Below, piece by piece: positions 5,016-5,212 of a DNA stretch of 5,212 nucleotides. The notes beneath the pieces are model-generated. The model did not search any database, was not told the origin of the DNA, and saw only the letters and a list, made by a program, of their open reading frames with translations. The DNA is from Candidatus Hydrogenedentota bacterium (lineage in GTDB: Bacteria > Hydrogenedentota > Hydrogenedentia > Hydrogenedentales > SLHB01): positions 1-5,212 of the forward strand of contig SLSB01000454.1 of assembly GCA_007130675.1 (NCBI GenBank). Direction: 5' to 3'. A program made the position numbers and the translations under genes. The first letter of the stretch is position 1, and each line of letters starts with the position of its first letter.

Positions 5016-5212
5016 TCACTTGGTCTCGTTGGAAACCCGGTGGGAGAGCATCCAGCGCTCGCGTTTGATGAACGGCCCGTTTTCGAAGTTCTGCTCGATA
5101 TGCCCGGTCTGTTCGAGGTGGTCGAAGCAGCTTCGCATACACCCGCGGGAGCCTTCGATGCCGTAGCTGCCGTCGCCGCCCCACTGCTGAATGCGGGCGT
5201 GACCCTCGACGA
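5016..5212 (-). CDS. C-terminal end of an unidentified protein with a C-x3-C motif (5' part outside window)
   Basis: Reading the - strand from 5210, the frame gives 64 residues and ends at TGA 5016-5018. It starts VEGHARIQQWGG, continues SYGIEGSRGCMRSCFDHLE (Cys24 and Cys28 of the visible part) and ends SHRVSNETK. The composition is that of a real protein: a Gly-rich turn, an amphipathic helix HLEQTGHIEQ and an FENGPF turn. The overlapping alternative - strand frame (4987-5184) is very Arg-rich and looks like a shadow. I do not firmly recognise the family. The R-G-C-x3-C-x2-HLE pattern recalls the tail of 4Fe-4S proteins related to epoxyqueuosine reductase or reductive dehalogenases, but two cysteines alone cannot establish a cluster. 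It is codirectional with the sulfatase gene, about 200 bp upstream of its start, with a hairpin and a separate promoter between them. Confidence 0.7.
   Translation of the reverse strand, partial: VEGHARIQQWGGDGSYGIEGSRGCMRSCFDHLEQTGHIEQNFENGPFIKRERWMLSHRVSNETK

Noticed and set aside
4987..5184. 65-residue Arg-rich - strand open frame
   Set aside because: The other frame (ending 5016) gives a balanced protein-like sequence continuing to the window edge; this one is its shadow.

Overview
The window looks like chromosomal DNA of a GC-rich, Gram-negative-type bacterium. It encodes a lipoprotein murein hydrolase, a Tat-exported sulfatase and the end of a C5-pathway tetrapyrrole gene. A Tat-dependent arylsulfatase-A-like enzyme together with GC-rich REP-like hairpins in the intergenic DNA fits sulfatase-rich environmental groups such as Planctomycetota, Verrucomicrobiota, Lentisphaerota or Hydrogenedentota. 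That placement is inference only; no marker gene here settles it.

Layout, left to right. (1) Positions 1-102, + strand: the last 33 codons of hemL (glutamate-1-semialdehyde aminotransferase). (2) Positions 103-593: about 490 bp with no credible gene, AT-rich to about 340 and then GC-rich, ending near a short GNRA-loop hairpin with a T5 tract. (3) A strong sigma70-type promoter at 594-622 drives a large + strand gene. (4) Positions 695-2848: an MltD-type lytic transglycosylase lipoprotein with a GH23/SLT domain and five C-terminal LysM repeats. (5) Positions 2849-3437: a gap between convergent genes. It holds two inverted copies of a 28-bp hairpin repeat (2931-2958 and 3051-3078) that resembles a REP doublet, with further small hairpins inside and beyond it. 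(6) Positions 3438-4814, - strand: a complete Tat-exported formylglycine sulfatase with its own predicted promoter at 4885-4913. (7) Positions 5016-5212, - strand: the last 64 codons of another gene whose family is not firmly recognised. It contains a Cys-x3-Cys motif and is cut by the window end.

The genes do not form one pathway. The transglycosylase acts on peptidoglycan at the envelope and appears to be transcribed alone from its own promoter. The sulfatase is a catabolic export enzyme that depends on a formylglycine-generating enzyme and a Tat translocon encoded elsewhere. The - strand pair (partial gene, then sulfatase) is codirectional, but a hairpin and a separate promoter lie between them, so they are probably separate transcripts.

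I see no convincing new multi-gene system. The most interesting signals are the paired inverted hairpin repeat at 2931-3078, which shows a compensatory base-pair change between copies; the unexplained structured spacer at 103-593; and the unidentified Cys-containing C-terminus at 5016-5212.
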